Both the position numbers and the translations under genes were made by a program. Source: JBFGCT01 sp041581055 (GTDB taxonomy: Bacteria > Actinomycetota > Acidimicrobiia > Acidimicrobiales > Ilumatobacteraceae). From it: a DNA stretch of 28,560 nucleotides. The DNA lies in contig JBFGCT010000031.1 of the NCBI GenBank assembly GCA_041581055.1, forward strand, positions 1 to 28,560, in the 5' to 3' direction. Shown in pieces: positions 8,110 through 15,392 of the stretch; the stretch's first letter is position 1; every line of letters begins with the position of its first letter. A model generated the notes under the pieces. It ran no database searches, was not told the origin of the DNA, and saw nothing but the letters and a program-made list of their open reading frames with translations.

Positions 8110-9224
8110 GCACGCACGCCGTCGCGGTGGCGATCATCGGCGGGGGAACCGCGGCGTCGGCGGCGGCGATCGAGCTCGGCGAGTCGGGGCTCGATTCGAT
8201 CATCATCGAGCGGCGCGACGACACCGGCGACAAGATCGGCGAATCGCTGCCGCCCAACGCGCGCCCGCTCCTCGAGGCGCTCGGGGTCGACGACGACGTC
8301 GAGGCGGGAGGTCATCTCCGGTGTTTCGGCAATCGCTCCTCCTGGGGCTCGGAGCGGGTCGACCACCACGACTTCATCACCAGCCCATACGGCCATGGAT
8401 GGCACCTCGACCGGCGCCGATTCGATCTGCAGCTCGCGACGCGAGCGGTGGAGACGGGCGCGCAGCGCTGGACGACGTCGGCGGTGAAGACATACGACCG
8501 GAGCGCTTCCGGGTGGACGCTGCACGTCGACCGGCCGGGCGGCGCCGCGCACATCGAGGCCCGTCATGTCATCGACGCCACCGGCCGAGCGTGCTGGTTC
8601 GCACGGCGCCAGGGCGCGATGCGGACCACCGGTGACGGGACGGTGGCGCTGACCTGTTTCCTTCGAGCCGACGAGCCCGACCCGGACACGTTCACCCAGA
8701 TCGAGGCCGTGCCCGACGGGTGGTGGTACACGGCGACGCTGCCGGCGGGACGGTTGGCGGTCGCGTTCGTGACCGACTCGGACCTGCTCGACCGGTCACG
8801 GGCCCGCACGGAGCACGGTCTGCACGACCTGCTGAGCACGACCGAGCACACCGCCGAGCGCGTCCACGGCAACCGCTACCGGCTCACCGCGCCGGCGAGG
8901 ATCGTCGACGCCAGCGACGGGCGACTCGAGCAACCGCACGGCGACGGGTGGCTCGCGGTCGGCGACGCGGCGGTGGCGTTCGACCCGCTGTCGTCCCACG
9001 GCATCCTCAGCGCGATGGTCACCGGCCGGAGTGGTGCGCGGGCGGTCGTCGACATGTTCTCCGCCGACCCGTCTTCGGCCGACGCACCAGCGCGCTATGC
9101 CGCTGAGGTGGCGACGGCGTTCGGCGCGTACCAGACGGCCCGGCGGTCGTACTACCTGGCGGAGCGGCGATGGGCGGGCGCTCCGTTCTGGACGCGTCGG
9201 CATCGACCCGCGGCGGATCGTTGA
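8106..9224 (+). CDS. FAD-dependent oxidoreductase (flavin monooxygenase/halogenase-like fold)
   Basis: A 372-residue flavoprotein. The Rossmann dinucleotide loop GGGTAASAAAIELGESG follows a first strand AVAVAII, then an acidic IIIERRDD end, KIGESLPPNARPLLEALGV (the GES motif of tryptophan-halogenase/LodB-like enzymes), HVIDATGR, and the second FAD motif WLAVGDAAVAFDPLSSHGI. The substrate is not evident, and the halogenase-type active-site Lys motif is not recognised. Start choice: GTG 8127 would leave only three residues before the nucleotide loop. CTG 8106 restores the full beta strand and has GGGAGG eight bases upstream, so I prefer it despite the rare codon. The upstream leader ORF stop overlaps it. 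The C-terminus is basic (WTRRHRPAADR). Confidence 0.85.
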   Translation: MSTHAVAVAIIGGGTAASAAAIELGESGLDSIIIERRDDTGDKIGESLPPNARPLLEALGVDDDVEAGGHLRCFGNRSSWGSERVDHHDFITSPYGHGWHLDRRRFDLQLATRAVETGAQRWTTSAVKTYDRSASGWTLHVDRPGGAAHIEARHVIDATGRACWFARRQGAMRTTGDGTVALTCFLRADEPDPDTFTQIEAVPDGWWYTATLPAGRLAVAFVTDSDLLDRSRARTEHGLHDLLSTTEHTAERVHGNRYRLTAPARIVDASDGRLEQPHGDGWLAVGDAAVAFDPLSSHGILSAMVTGRSGARAVVDMFSADPSSADAPARYAAEVATAFGAYQTARRSYYLAERRWAGAPFWTRRHRPAADR

Positions 9225-9278
9225 CACCGGGCGCGGGCTCGGGTCCATGTGCCGCGGGCGGCGATAGAACCAGGGTGG

Positions 9279-11180
9279 ATGAACTCCGACCGGCCGATCA
9301 ACGTCGAGGCGTCTCTGGCCACCGCCACCTCCGCGCTCGACAACGCCGAGGAACGCCCCGGCCAGCGGGAGATGGCCCGGCTCGTCGACGAGGCGATCCA
9401 CGCCGGGCGGCACCTCGTCGTCCAGGCGGGGACGGGAACGGGCAAGACGCTCGCCTACGTCATCCCGGCGCTGCTGTCGGGCAAGCGAGTCGTCGTCGCC
9501 ACGGCGACCAAGGCGCTTCAGGACCAGCTGGCGGGCAAGGATCTGCCATTCCTCACCGAGCACCTCGACGTCGAGTTCGACTTCGCGGTGCTCAAGGGCC
9601 GCAGCAACTACGTCTGCCTGCAACGCCTGCGGGAGATGGCCAACCCCGACCAGGCCCAGCTCGAACTCGACACGATGGCGGTCACGACCCAGGCCGAGAT
9701 CAAGCGAATCGCCGACTGGGCGGGCTCGTCCGACACCGGCGACCAGGCCGAGCTCGACTGGTCGCCGACCGACAACGCGTGGCGGGCGGTGAGCGTCGGC
9801 AGCGACGAGTGCCCCGGCGCCAACCGCTGCCCGCTCGGCGACCCGTGCTTCGCCGAGCAGGCCCGGCGCCGGGGGGCGGCCGCCGACGTCGTCGTCGTCA
9901 ACACCCACCTGTACGGCCTCAACGTCGCCAGCGGCGGGGCGATCCTGCCGGAGCACGACATCGTCGTCTTCGACGAGGCGCACGTCCTCGAAGACGTGAT
10001 GAGCGACACCGTCGGCGTGCAGATCGCGCCGGGCCGGTTCGCGGGGCTGGCGGCGATCGTCCGGCGGATCCTCGACGACCCGCGGTTGACCGGCTCGATC
10101 GCCGAGATCGGCGACGGGCTGCGCGACGCGCTGTCCGCACACGTCGGCGATCGCCTGCCGAACCCGCTGCCCGACTCGATCCAGGACGTGCTCAACGACG
10201 CCCGGCTGCGGCTCGGCGAAGTCGGCGACGCGCTGCTGGCGATCGACACCGACATCGAGGACGCCAAGCAGCGCAAGCTGCGGGCGCAGACGATGACCGG
10301 CAGGGCGATCGAGAGCCTCGATATCGCCATCGAAGGCCGGGATGGGTATGTGGCGTTCGTCTCCGGCTCGCGCGACTCACCGCGGCTGGAGGTCGCGCCG
10401 CTCGACGTCGGCCCGACGATGGCGGCGGTCGTGTGGGGCGACCACACCGCGATCCTCACCAGCGCGACGATTCCCTCGTCGCTTGCCCGGCGGGTCGGGA
10501 TCGACGCCGCCACCGTCGACGTCGCCGATGTCGGCAGCCCGTTCGACTTCGAGCACAACGCGCTGCTGTACTGCGCGGTCCACCTCCCGAACCCGAACAG
10601 CGACGGGTTCCGGGCCGCCGTGCACGACGAGCTGGAGGCCCTGATCACCGCCGCCGGCGGGCGCACCCTGGCGCTGTTCACGAGCTGGCGGTCGATGGAC
10701 GAGGCCGCCGAGGCGTTGCGGGCGCGGCTCGACCTGCCGATCCTCACCCAGCGCGACCTGCCCAAACCGGCGCTCGTCAGGGCGTTCACCGACGACGAGG
10801 CCTCGTGCCTGTTCGCCACCGCCGGCCTCTTCCAGGGCGTCGACGTGCCCGGCCGCACGCTGTCGCTGGTGGTGATCGACCGGATTCCGTTCCCCCGCCC
10901 CGACGACCCGCTGCTGTCGGCGCGCCGGGAGTTGCTCGGCCCGACCGCCTTCTCCGAGATCGACATCCCCCGGGCGTCGATGTTGCTCGCCCAGGCCTCT
11001 GGCCGGCTGATCCGCAACGCTACCGACCGGGGCGTGGTGGCGGTGATGGACCCCCGGCTCGGCAAGGCTCGCTACCGGTGGGACGTCATCAACGCGCTCC
11101 CGCCGATGAAGCGCACCCGCCACCGTTCCGAGGTCGAGGCGTTCCTCCGCGAGATCACGGCGGATCACGCCGCAGGTTGA
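9279..11180 (+). CDS. dinG: ATP-dependent DNA helicase, DinG/XPD-like with Fe-S cluster
   Basis: A 633-residue superfamily 2 helicase that probably unwinds DNA 5'-3' and resolves R-loops or forks. Walker A QAGTGTGKT (49-57) follows RPGQREMARLVDEAI. Four cysteines, Cys113, Cys178, Cys184 and Cys190, form the probable 4Fe-4S site. The DEAH box is at 232-235 (VVFDEAHVLED), then an arch region, the HD2 segment with ALFTSWRSMDEA, GLFQGVDVPGRTLSLVVIDRIPFP, and motif VI QASGRLIRNATDRG. It lacks the exonuclease domain seen in some Gram-positive DinG. A GTG at 9249 is also in frame, but the ATG begins closer to the conserved region; neither has a strong ribosome-binding site. The gene lies 54 nt after the oxidoreductase. 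Confidence 0.93.
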   Translation: MNSDRPINVEASLATATSALDNAEERPGQREMARLVDEAIHAGRHLVVQAGTGTGKTLAYVIPALLSGKRVVVATATKALQDQLAGKDLPFLTEHLDVEFDFAVLKGRSNYVCLQRLREMANPDQAQLELDTMAVTTQAEIKRIADWAGSSDTGDQAELDWSPTDNAWRAVSVGSDECPGANRCPLGDPCFAEQARRRGAAADVVVVNTHLYGLNVASGGAILPEHDIVVFDEAHVLEDVMSDTVGVQIAPGRFAGLAAIVRRILDDPRLTGSIAEIGDGLRDALSAHVGDRLPNPLPDSIQDVLNDARLRLGEVGDALLAIDTDIEDAKQRKLRAQTMTGRAIESLDIAIEGRDGYVAFVSGSRDSPRLEVAPLDVGPTMAAVVWGDHTAILTSATIPSSLARRVGIDAATVDVADVGSPFDFEHNALLYCAVHLPNPNSDGFRAAVHDELEALITAAGGRTLALFTSWRSMDEAAEALRARLDLPILTQRDLPKPALVRAFTDDEASCLFATAGLFQGVDVPGRTLSLVVIDRIPFPRPDDPLLSARRELLGPTAFSEIDIPRASMLLAQASGRLIRNATDRGVVAVMDPRLGKARYRWDVINALPPMKRTRHRSEVEAFLREITADHAAG

Positions 11181-11259
11181 ACCCACCGCGGTCCGGGCCG
11201 GGCCACTCGACGTGTCGTCGAACAGGTGAATCCAGTGCCATCGACCCGGCCATCGATGA

Positions 11260-11286
11260 TTGCATTCCTCTAGAGGAATATATAAG
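11260..11286 (+). promoter_or_regulatory. arsR promoter with 16-bp perfect palindrome in the spacer (candidate operator)
   Basis: ATTCCTCTAGAGGAAT (11264-11279) is a perfect palindrome in an AT-rich island of otherwise GC-rich DNA. It lies between a TTGCAT -35-like box (11260-11265) and a TATAAG -10 box (11281-11286); the 15-nt spacer is short. The arsR start codons begin only 2-14 nt after the -10. ArsR regulators usually bind such dyads and repress their own operon; autoregulation is inferred. Confidence 0.6.
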
Positions 11287-11288
11287 CT

Positions 11289-11666
11289 GTGGCCGTGGCC
11301 GTGGCCGATCTTGTCCTCGACGCCGTGGGCGAGCCGAACCGCCGCCATTTGCTCGAACTGCTGCATGGCCAACGTGAGTCGACCGTGTCCGAACTCGTCG
11401 ACGCCTCAGGTCTGAGACAGCCGCAGGTGTCCAAACACCTCAAGGTCCTGGCCAACGCAGAGCTCGTCTCGGTCCGCACCGATGGCCGATTCCGCCGCTA
11501 CCGCCTCGACGGCCGGGGTCTGCGGGTGGCCCACGATTGGTTCGCTTCGTTCGACGACGTCTGGCACGCCCGCTTCGACACCCTGGACGAACTCGTCTCG
11601 ACCGACCCCCGACCCGACCAACCTCAGGAGCACCCCGATGACCGCCGCCGACCCCGACCAACCTGA
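11289..11666 (+). CDS. ArsR/SmtB-family winged-helix transcriptional regulator
   Basis: A 125-residue regulator: DAVGEPNRRHLLELLHGQRESTVSELVDASGLRQPQVSKHLKVLANAELV is the winged helix-turn-helix, and TDGRFRRYRLD the wing. No metal-binding ELCVCD-type cysteines occur, so it is a non-metal ArsR, the kind commonly paired with an SRPBCC gene (as in M. tuberculosis Rv2034 and its neighbour, from memory). Three in-frame GTG codons (11289, 11295, 11301) compete. If the TATAAG box drives transcription, mRNA would begin near 11293 and one of the later two is likelier. The C-terminus past DELVST is an Arg/Pro-rich tail created by the 81-bp duplication that follows, not part of the family fold. Confidence 0.88.
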   Translation: MAVAVADLVLDAVGEPNRRHLLELLHGQRESTVSELVDASGLRQPQVSKHLKVLANAELVSVRTDGRFRRYRLDGRGLRVAHDWFASFDDVWHARFDTLDELVSTDPRPDQPQEHPDDRRRPRPT

Positions 11667-11724
11667 GACGAACTCGTCTCGACCGACCCCCGACCCCGAC
11701 CAACCTCAGGAGCACCCCCGATGA
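11586..11724 (+). repeat. 81-bp imperfect tandem duplication at the arsR-SRPBCC junction
   Basis: GACGAACTCGTCTCGACC and about 40 following bases, including CAGGAGCACCCC and GATGACCG, occur from 11586 and again from 11667. The copies differ by two single-C indels in C runs. Each copy supplies an AGGAG plus ATG: copy 2 forms the real start of the SRPBCC gene (11721). Copy 1 opens a 28-codon frame (11638-11724) whose TGA overlaps that ATG. A third partial match lies at the end of the SRPBCC gene (12237-12254, one mismatch). A sub-repeat CCCCGACCAACCT also recurs. Confidence 0.85.
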
Positions 11725-12257
11725 CCGACCGCACCATCCCATCCGACTTGTCGACGCTCGACGCCCGGCGAGGATCGACCCGGATCGAACTGAGCGACGA
11801 CGGCTTGTCGTACCAGTGCGTTCGGGTCTTCGGCGCCCCGCCCGATCGCGTCTTCCGGGCCTTCACCGACCCGGCCGACCTTCGCATCTGGTTCCCGTCG
11901 GGCGCCCCGCCCGGCTCGGAGATGACCGTGTGCGAGTCCAACCCCGTGGAGGGCGGCCGCTACCACTACGTCATGGTGCTCCCCGAGCACGGCCCGATCT
12001 CCTGGCACGGCGCGTACACGAACATCGACCGACCGGATCGTCTCGACGCCGACGAGTGGTTCGTGATGGGCGATGCCGATCCAACCGGCCCTCCGACCGC
12101 CCAGACCCTGACCTTCGAGCCGACCGGCCCCGGGTTCACGCTCATGACGATGCAGGTCAACATGCCCGAACCCGAGGACCCCGAGACCTTCATGGAGCAG
12201 TCCGCCGCCGGCCTGACCACCTCGCTGGCCGCGATGGACGAACTCGTGTCGACCTGA
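11721..12257 (+). CDS. SRPBCC/AHSA1-family protein (START-like fold), ArsR partner
   Basis: A 178-residue protein with the AHSA1 signature VRVFGAPPDRVFRAFTDPADLRIWFPSG near residues 33-60, and a helix-grip fold continuing through GGRYHYVMV, ISWHGAYTNIDRPDRL, TLTFEPTGPGFTLMTMQV and the final helix PETFMEQSAAGLTTSLAAMDELVS. Such proteins bind hydrophobic ligands or act as Hsp90 co-chaperone-like domains. Those next to ArsR genes are thought to act on the ligand sensed by the regulator, but the ligand is unknown. AGGAG (11708-11712) sits eight bases before the ATG. Probably cotranscribed with arsR. The last codons repeat the DELVST sequence seen near the end of ArsR. Confidence 0.87.
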   Translation: MTDRTIPSDLSTLDARRGSTRIELSDDGLSYQCVRVFGAPPDRVFRAFTDPADLRIWFPSGAPPGSEMTVCESNPVEGGRYHYVMVLPEHGPISWHGAYTNIDRPDRLDADEWFVMGDADPTGPPTAQTLTFEPTGPGFTLMTMQVNMPEPEDPETFMEQSAAGLTTSLAAMDELVST

Positions 12258-12276
12258 CCGCTGCTCCCCACGACCC

Positions 12277-12414
12277 GGAGGAGGTTTGTCCTCCGCTCCG
12301 GTGAGAGGTGAGACCACCCCCGCCGCCCAACTCTCACCGGAGGAGGTTTGTCGGCCTCTCCGGTGAGAGGTGAGACCACCCCCGCCGCTCAACTCTCACC
12401 GGAGGAGGTTTGTC
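12277..12414. repeat. 62-bp-period hairpin repeat, downstream block
   Basis: GGAGGAGGTTTGTC occurs at 12277, 12339 and 12401, exactly 62 bp apart. GGTGAGAGGTGAGACCACC, preceded by CTCC, starts the motif at 12296 and 12358. CTCCGGTGAGAG and its complement CTCTCACCGGAG form a 12-bp perfect stem with a 23-nt loop in each unit. The block lies between the convergent SRPBCC gene and the acyl-CoA ligase gene, so termination in both directions is plausible. The same core recurs at 14073-14196. Confidence 0.85.
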
Positions 12415-12451
12415 CGAGTTCGGCGATCCCATCCTGACCCGCGCCGCGCCG

Positions 12452-13999
12452 TCAACGGGCGCGCAGGTCCTTGCGGAGGATCTTGCCCGACGCGCTCTTC
12501 GGGATGGCGTCGAGCACCTCGAGCAGGCGGATCTGCTTGTAGCTGACGAGATGCTCGCCGACGAGCGCCTGGATGTCGTCGAGCGTGACCGTCTCGCCGG
12601 GGGCCGGGACGACGAACGCCTTGGGGATCTCGCCCGCCTCGTCGTCGGGCACACCGATCACGGCGACGTCGGCCACCTTCGGATGGGTGATGATCAGCGC
12701 CTCGAGCTCGGCGGGCGCCACCTGGAAGCCCTTGTACTTGATCAGCTCCTTGAGCCGGTCGACGATCGTCATGTGGTGGTGCTCGTCGATGATCGCCACG
12801 TCGCCGGTGTGCAGCCAGCCGTCGGCGTCGATGGTCGCCGCGGTCGCCTCCGGGTTGTTGAGGTACCCCTTCATCACCTGCGGGCCGCGCACCCACAGCT
12901 CACCGCGCTCGCCGACCGGCTGATCCTCGCCGGTGGCGGGGTCGACGATGCGGCTCTCGGTGTTGGAGATCGTCACGCCGCTCGTCCCGGGCCGGTACTC
13001 GCCCTCGACGGTGCAGTGGCTCACGGGGCCGAGCTCGGTCATCCCGAACCCCTGGACCACCTCGCAGCCGAGCCGGGCGCTGGCCTCGGCGGCCAGTTCA
13101 GCGCCGAGTGGCGCGGCGCCGGAGAACACGTGGCGGATCGACGACGTGTCGTACTGGTCGACGATCGGGTGCTTGGCGAGGCCGAGGATCATCGGCGGCA
13201 CGGCGAAGAACCGCGTGATCTTCAGCGACTGCACCGCCTCCAGCGCCTCGGCCATGTCGAAGCGGGGCATCGTGACCGTGGTGACGCCGTTCGCCAGCAG
13301 CCCGTTCATCAGCACCTGCATCCCGTAGATGTGGAAGAACGGGAGCGCGGCCAACGCGACCTCGTCGTCGCCGTACTTGATCGCGTGGGCGCACTGCTCG
13401 ATGTTGGCCACCAGGTTGCGGTGGGTGAGCATCACGCCCTTGGGCAAGCCGGTCGTCCCCGACGAGTACGGGAGCACGACGGTGTGCTCGTCGAGATCGA
13501 CGGGCACCTGTTCGATGGCGTCGCCGAACACGTCGCTCATCGGCGTGGCGCCGTCCTCCGCGTCGCCGATCACGATCACCTCGGACACGTCGGTCCCCTC
13601 GATCGCCTCGAGCGCGGTGTCGAGGAACATCGGCACGGTGAACAGCGTCGACGCGCCGGCGTCGGTGAGCTGGTGGCGAACCTCCTCGGCCCCGTACGTC
13701 GGGTTGATCGTGGTGACCGCGCCACCGGCCACCGCGACGCCGTGGAAGACGACCGCGTACTCCGGGACGTTCGGGGCCATCAGCCCGACGACCGACTCGG
13801 GCCCGACGCCGCGCGCCGCGAGCCCGCCGGCCAACGAATGGATCGCCGCTCGCAGCTCGGCGAACGTGTACGAGCTGGCACCCGCGTGGTCGCGGATCGC
13901 CACCCGGTCCGCGAGCTGGTCGGCCTTGCGCAGCACGTGGGCGGTGATCGTGACATCGGGGATGTCCACATCGGGCAGTGGGCTCTTGTAGATGGCCAT
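12452..13999 (-). CDS. Class I adenylate-forming acyl-CoA ligase (4-coumarate:CoA ligase-like)
   Basis: A 515-residue ligase that activates a carboxylic acid as acyl-AMP and transfers it to CoA. Motifs: the P-loop LPYSSGTTGLPKG (176-188), PFFHIYGMQVLMNGL, the A5-like GFGMTELGP, WLHTGDVAIID, IVDRLKELIKYKGFQVAPAELE, and catalytic Lys in PKSASGKILRKDLR at the C-terminus. This motif set matches the 4CL-like group rather than the larger FAA1/FadD15 group; the acid is unknown. The start is ATG 13999, which has AAGGA eight bases upstream; a longer reading frame extends into the hairpin repeat and is ignored. The gene is bracketed on both sides by the 62-bp repeats. Confidence 0.92.
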   Translation of the reverse strand: MAIYKSPLPDVDIPDVTITAHVLRKADQLADRVAIRDHAGASSYTFAELRAAIHSLAGGLAARGVGPESVVGLMAPNVPEYAVVFHGVAVAGGAVTTINPTYGAEEVRHQLTDAGASTLFTVPMFLDTALEAIEGTDVSEVIVIGDAEDGATPMSDVFGDAIEQVPVDLDEHTVVLPYSSGTTGLPKGVMLTHRNLVANIEQCAHAIKYGDDEVALAALPFFHIYGMQVLMNGLLANGVTTVTMPRFDMAEALEAVQSLKITRFFAVPPMILGLAKHPIVDQYDTSSIRHVFSGAAPLGAELAAEASARLGCEVVQGFGMTELGPVSHCTVEGEYRPGTSGVTISNTESRIVDPATGEDQPVGERGELWVRGPQVMKGYLNNPEATAATIDADGWLHTGDVAIIDEHHHMTIVDRLKELIKYKGFQVAPAELEALIITHPKVADVAVIGVPDDEAGEIPKAFVVPAPGETVTLDDIQALVGEHLVSYKQIRLLEVLDAIPKSASGKILRKDLRAR

Positions 14000-14072
14000 G
14001 CCGAGATCCTTGCTGAATCGGGATCGCGTGGGCGAATAGAGCGCCGCCGAGGTCGGTGCGCCCCGCCCGCCG

Positions 14073-14196
14073 TCTCCGGTGAGAGGTGAGACCACCTGTA
14101 CGACTCACCTCTCACCACACGGCGTTGACGGCGGTCTCCGGTGAGAGGTGAGACCACCTGTACGTCTCACCTCTCACCACACGGCACCACACGGCG
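14073..14196. repeat. 62-bp-period hairpin repeat, upstream block
   Basis: Two 62-bp units (14073-14134, 14135-14196) begin with the same core as the block at 12277-12414, GGTGAGAGGTGAGACCACC, but end differently. The second forms a perfect 15-bp stem, GGTGAGAGGTGAGAC against GTCTCACCTCTCACC, with a 9-nt loop CACCTGTAC; the first forms 13 bp. The arm itself is a direct repeat of GGTGAGA. It occupies most of the 225-bp space between the ligase start and the fba stop, both on the minus strand. No gene is seen in it. Confidence 0.85.
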
Positions 14197-14224
14197 GTGA
14201 CGGCGGTGGCCGCGGGATCTCGGG

Positions 14225-15304
14225 TCAGGCGAGCGTGCCGACGTTGTGCAGTTCGGAGAACGCCTGCTCCAGCCGGGTGACGAAGCTCTCCTCGCCGGCG
14301 CGCAGCCACGCCCGCGGGTCGTACTGCTTCTTGTTCGGCGCGTCGGGCCCGGACGGGTTGCCGAGCTGGCCCTGGAGGTAGTCGTGCTTGTCGGCCTCGT
14401 ACCCGCGGATGCCGTCCCAGAACGCCCACTGGAGGTCGGTGTCGATGTTCATCTTGACGACGCCGTACGACAGCGCCTCGGCGATCTCGCCGGCCGTCGA
14501 CCCCGACCCGCCGTGGAAGACGAAGTTGACCGGCTTCGGGTCGGTCGAGAACTTCTCCTCGATGTGCTTCTGGGCGTCGCGCAGGATCGTGGGCGTGAGC
14601 TTGACGTTGCCCGGCTTGTAGACGCCGTGCACGTTGCCGAACGCGGCGGCGATCGTGAAGTTCGGGCTGACCTCCAGCAAGCGCTCGTAGGCGTACGCCA
14701 CCTCCTCGGGCTTGGAGTACAGGTCGGCCGGGTCGGCGCCGGTGTTGTCGACCCCGTCCTCCTCGCCGCCGGTGATCCCGAGCTCGATCTCCAGCGTCAT
14801 CCCCATCGGCGCCATCCGCCTGAAGTACTCGACGCAGATGTCGATGTTCTCCTCCATCGGCTCCTCGGACAGGTCGAGCATGTGCGAGCTGAACAGCGGC
14901 TCACCGGTCTGTTCGAAGTGCTCCTCGCCCACGCCGAGCAATCCGGAGATCCACCCGAGCTTCGGCTTCGGGCAATGGTCGGTGTGCAGGATCACCCGGG
15001 CGCCGTACGCCTCGGCCAGCGTGCGCACGTGTCGGGCGCCGGCGACCGAGCCGAGCACGGACGCCTCGTCGCCGGAGACCCCGACGCCCTTGCCGGCGAC
15101 GAACGCGGCGCCGCTGGAGGAGAACTGGATGATCACCGGGCTGTTGAGCTTCGCCGCGGTCTCCATCACGGCGTTCATCGAGTTCGTCCCGATGCAGTTG
15201 GCCGCGGGCAGGGCGAACTGTTGGGCCTTCGCCAGCTCGAACACCTGGGACACGGCGTCGCCGGTCAGGACGCCGGCGGGGAAGTCGTTGCGTAGTTCGG
15301 TCAC
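14225..15304 (-). CDS. fba: Fructose-bisphosphate aldolase, class II
   Basis: Catalyses reversible cleavage of fructose 1,6-bisphosphate in glycolysis/gluconeogenesis, zinc-dependent, cytosolic. The 359-residue protein has the catalytic Asp109 and zinc ligand His110 in ILHTDHCPKPKLGW, numbered exactly as in the E. coli class IIA enzyme, ELGITGGEEDGVDN, the second zinc histidine in AAFGNVHGVYKPG, and the third in VFHGGSGS. It ends with the class IIA tail around RLEQAFSELHNVGTLA. The GTG at 15304 starts the protein (TELRNDFPAGVLTG). No ribosome-binding site is obvious; a TACGAT box lies seven bases upstream. Divergent from the crotonase gene. Confidence 0.97.
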   Translation of the reverse strand: MTELRNDFPAGVLTGDAVSQVFELAKAQQFALPAANCIGTNSMNAVMETAAKLNSPVIIQFSSSGAAFVAGKGVGVSGDEASVLGSVAGARHVRTLAEAYGARVILHTDHCPKPKLGWISGLLGVGEEHFEQTGEPLFSSHMLDLSEEPMEENIDICVEYFRRMAPMGMTLEIELGITGGEEDGVDNTGADPADLYSKPEEVAYAYERLLEVSPNFTIAAAFGNVHGVYKPGNVKLTPTILRDAQKHIEEKFSTDPKPVNFVFHGGSGSTAGEIAEALSYGVVKMNIDTDLQWAFWDGIRGYEADKHDYLQGQLGNPSGPDAPNKKQYDPRAWLRAGEESFVTRLEQAFSELHNVGTLA

Positions 15305-15311
15305 GGCCCTG

Positions 15312-15317
15312 ATCGTA
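15312..15317 (-). promoter_or_regulatory. Putative -10 box of fba (leaderless)
   Basis: On the minus strand TACGAT ends seven bases before the fba GTG. A start site at the usual distance would coincide with the start codon. No convincing -35 hexamer is present, as is common in actinobacterial promoters. Confidence 0.4.
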
Positions 15318-15378
15318 CGTGATCCGGCGGCGGACGACCTCAGCGTCCGCGCAACGCCCGACGTCTGACGCCAACGGT

Positions 15379-15384
15379 TACGGT
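15379..15384 (+). promoter_or_regulatory. Putative -10 box of the crotonase gene (leaderless)
   Basis: TACGGT ends eight bases before the ATG at 15393. The GGAGG in between is only two bases from the ATG, too close to act as a ribosome-binding site, which favours a leaderless start. Confidence 0.4.
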
Positions 15385-15392
15385 CGGAGGCG

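Noticed and set aside
8127..8129. GTG 8127 as the start of the FAD oxidoreductase
   Set aside because: It leaves three residues before the nucleotide loop and lacks a ribosome-binding site at normal spacing; kept only as an alternative.
11638..11724. 28-codon frame as a real small gene
   Set aside because: It is wholly made of the duplicated segment and low-complexity codons; better read as a by-product of the duplication.
13997..14095. N-terminal extension of the 4CL-like ligase up to 14095
   Set aside because: The extra residues come from the hairpin repeat; ATG 13999 has a good AAGGA and matches the usual ligase N-terminus.
12277..14196. 62-bp-period repeats as a CRISPR array
   Set aside because: Only about two units in each block, near-identical along the whole unit with no unique spacers, and no cas genes.
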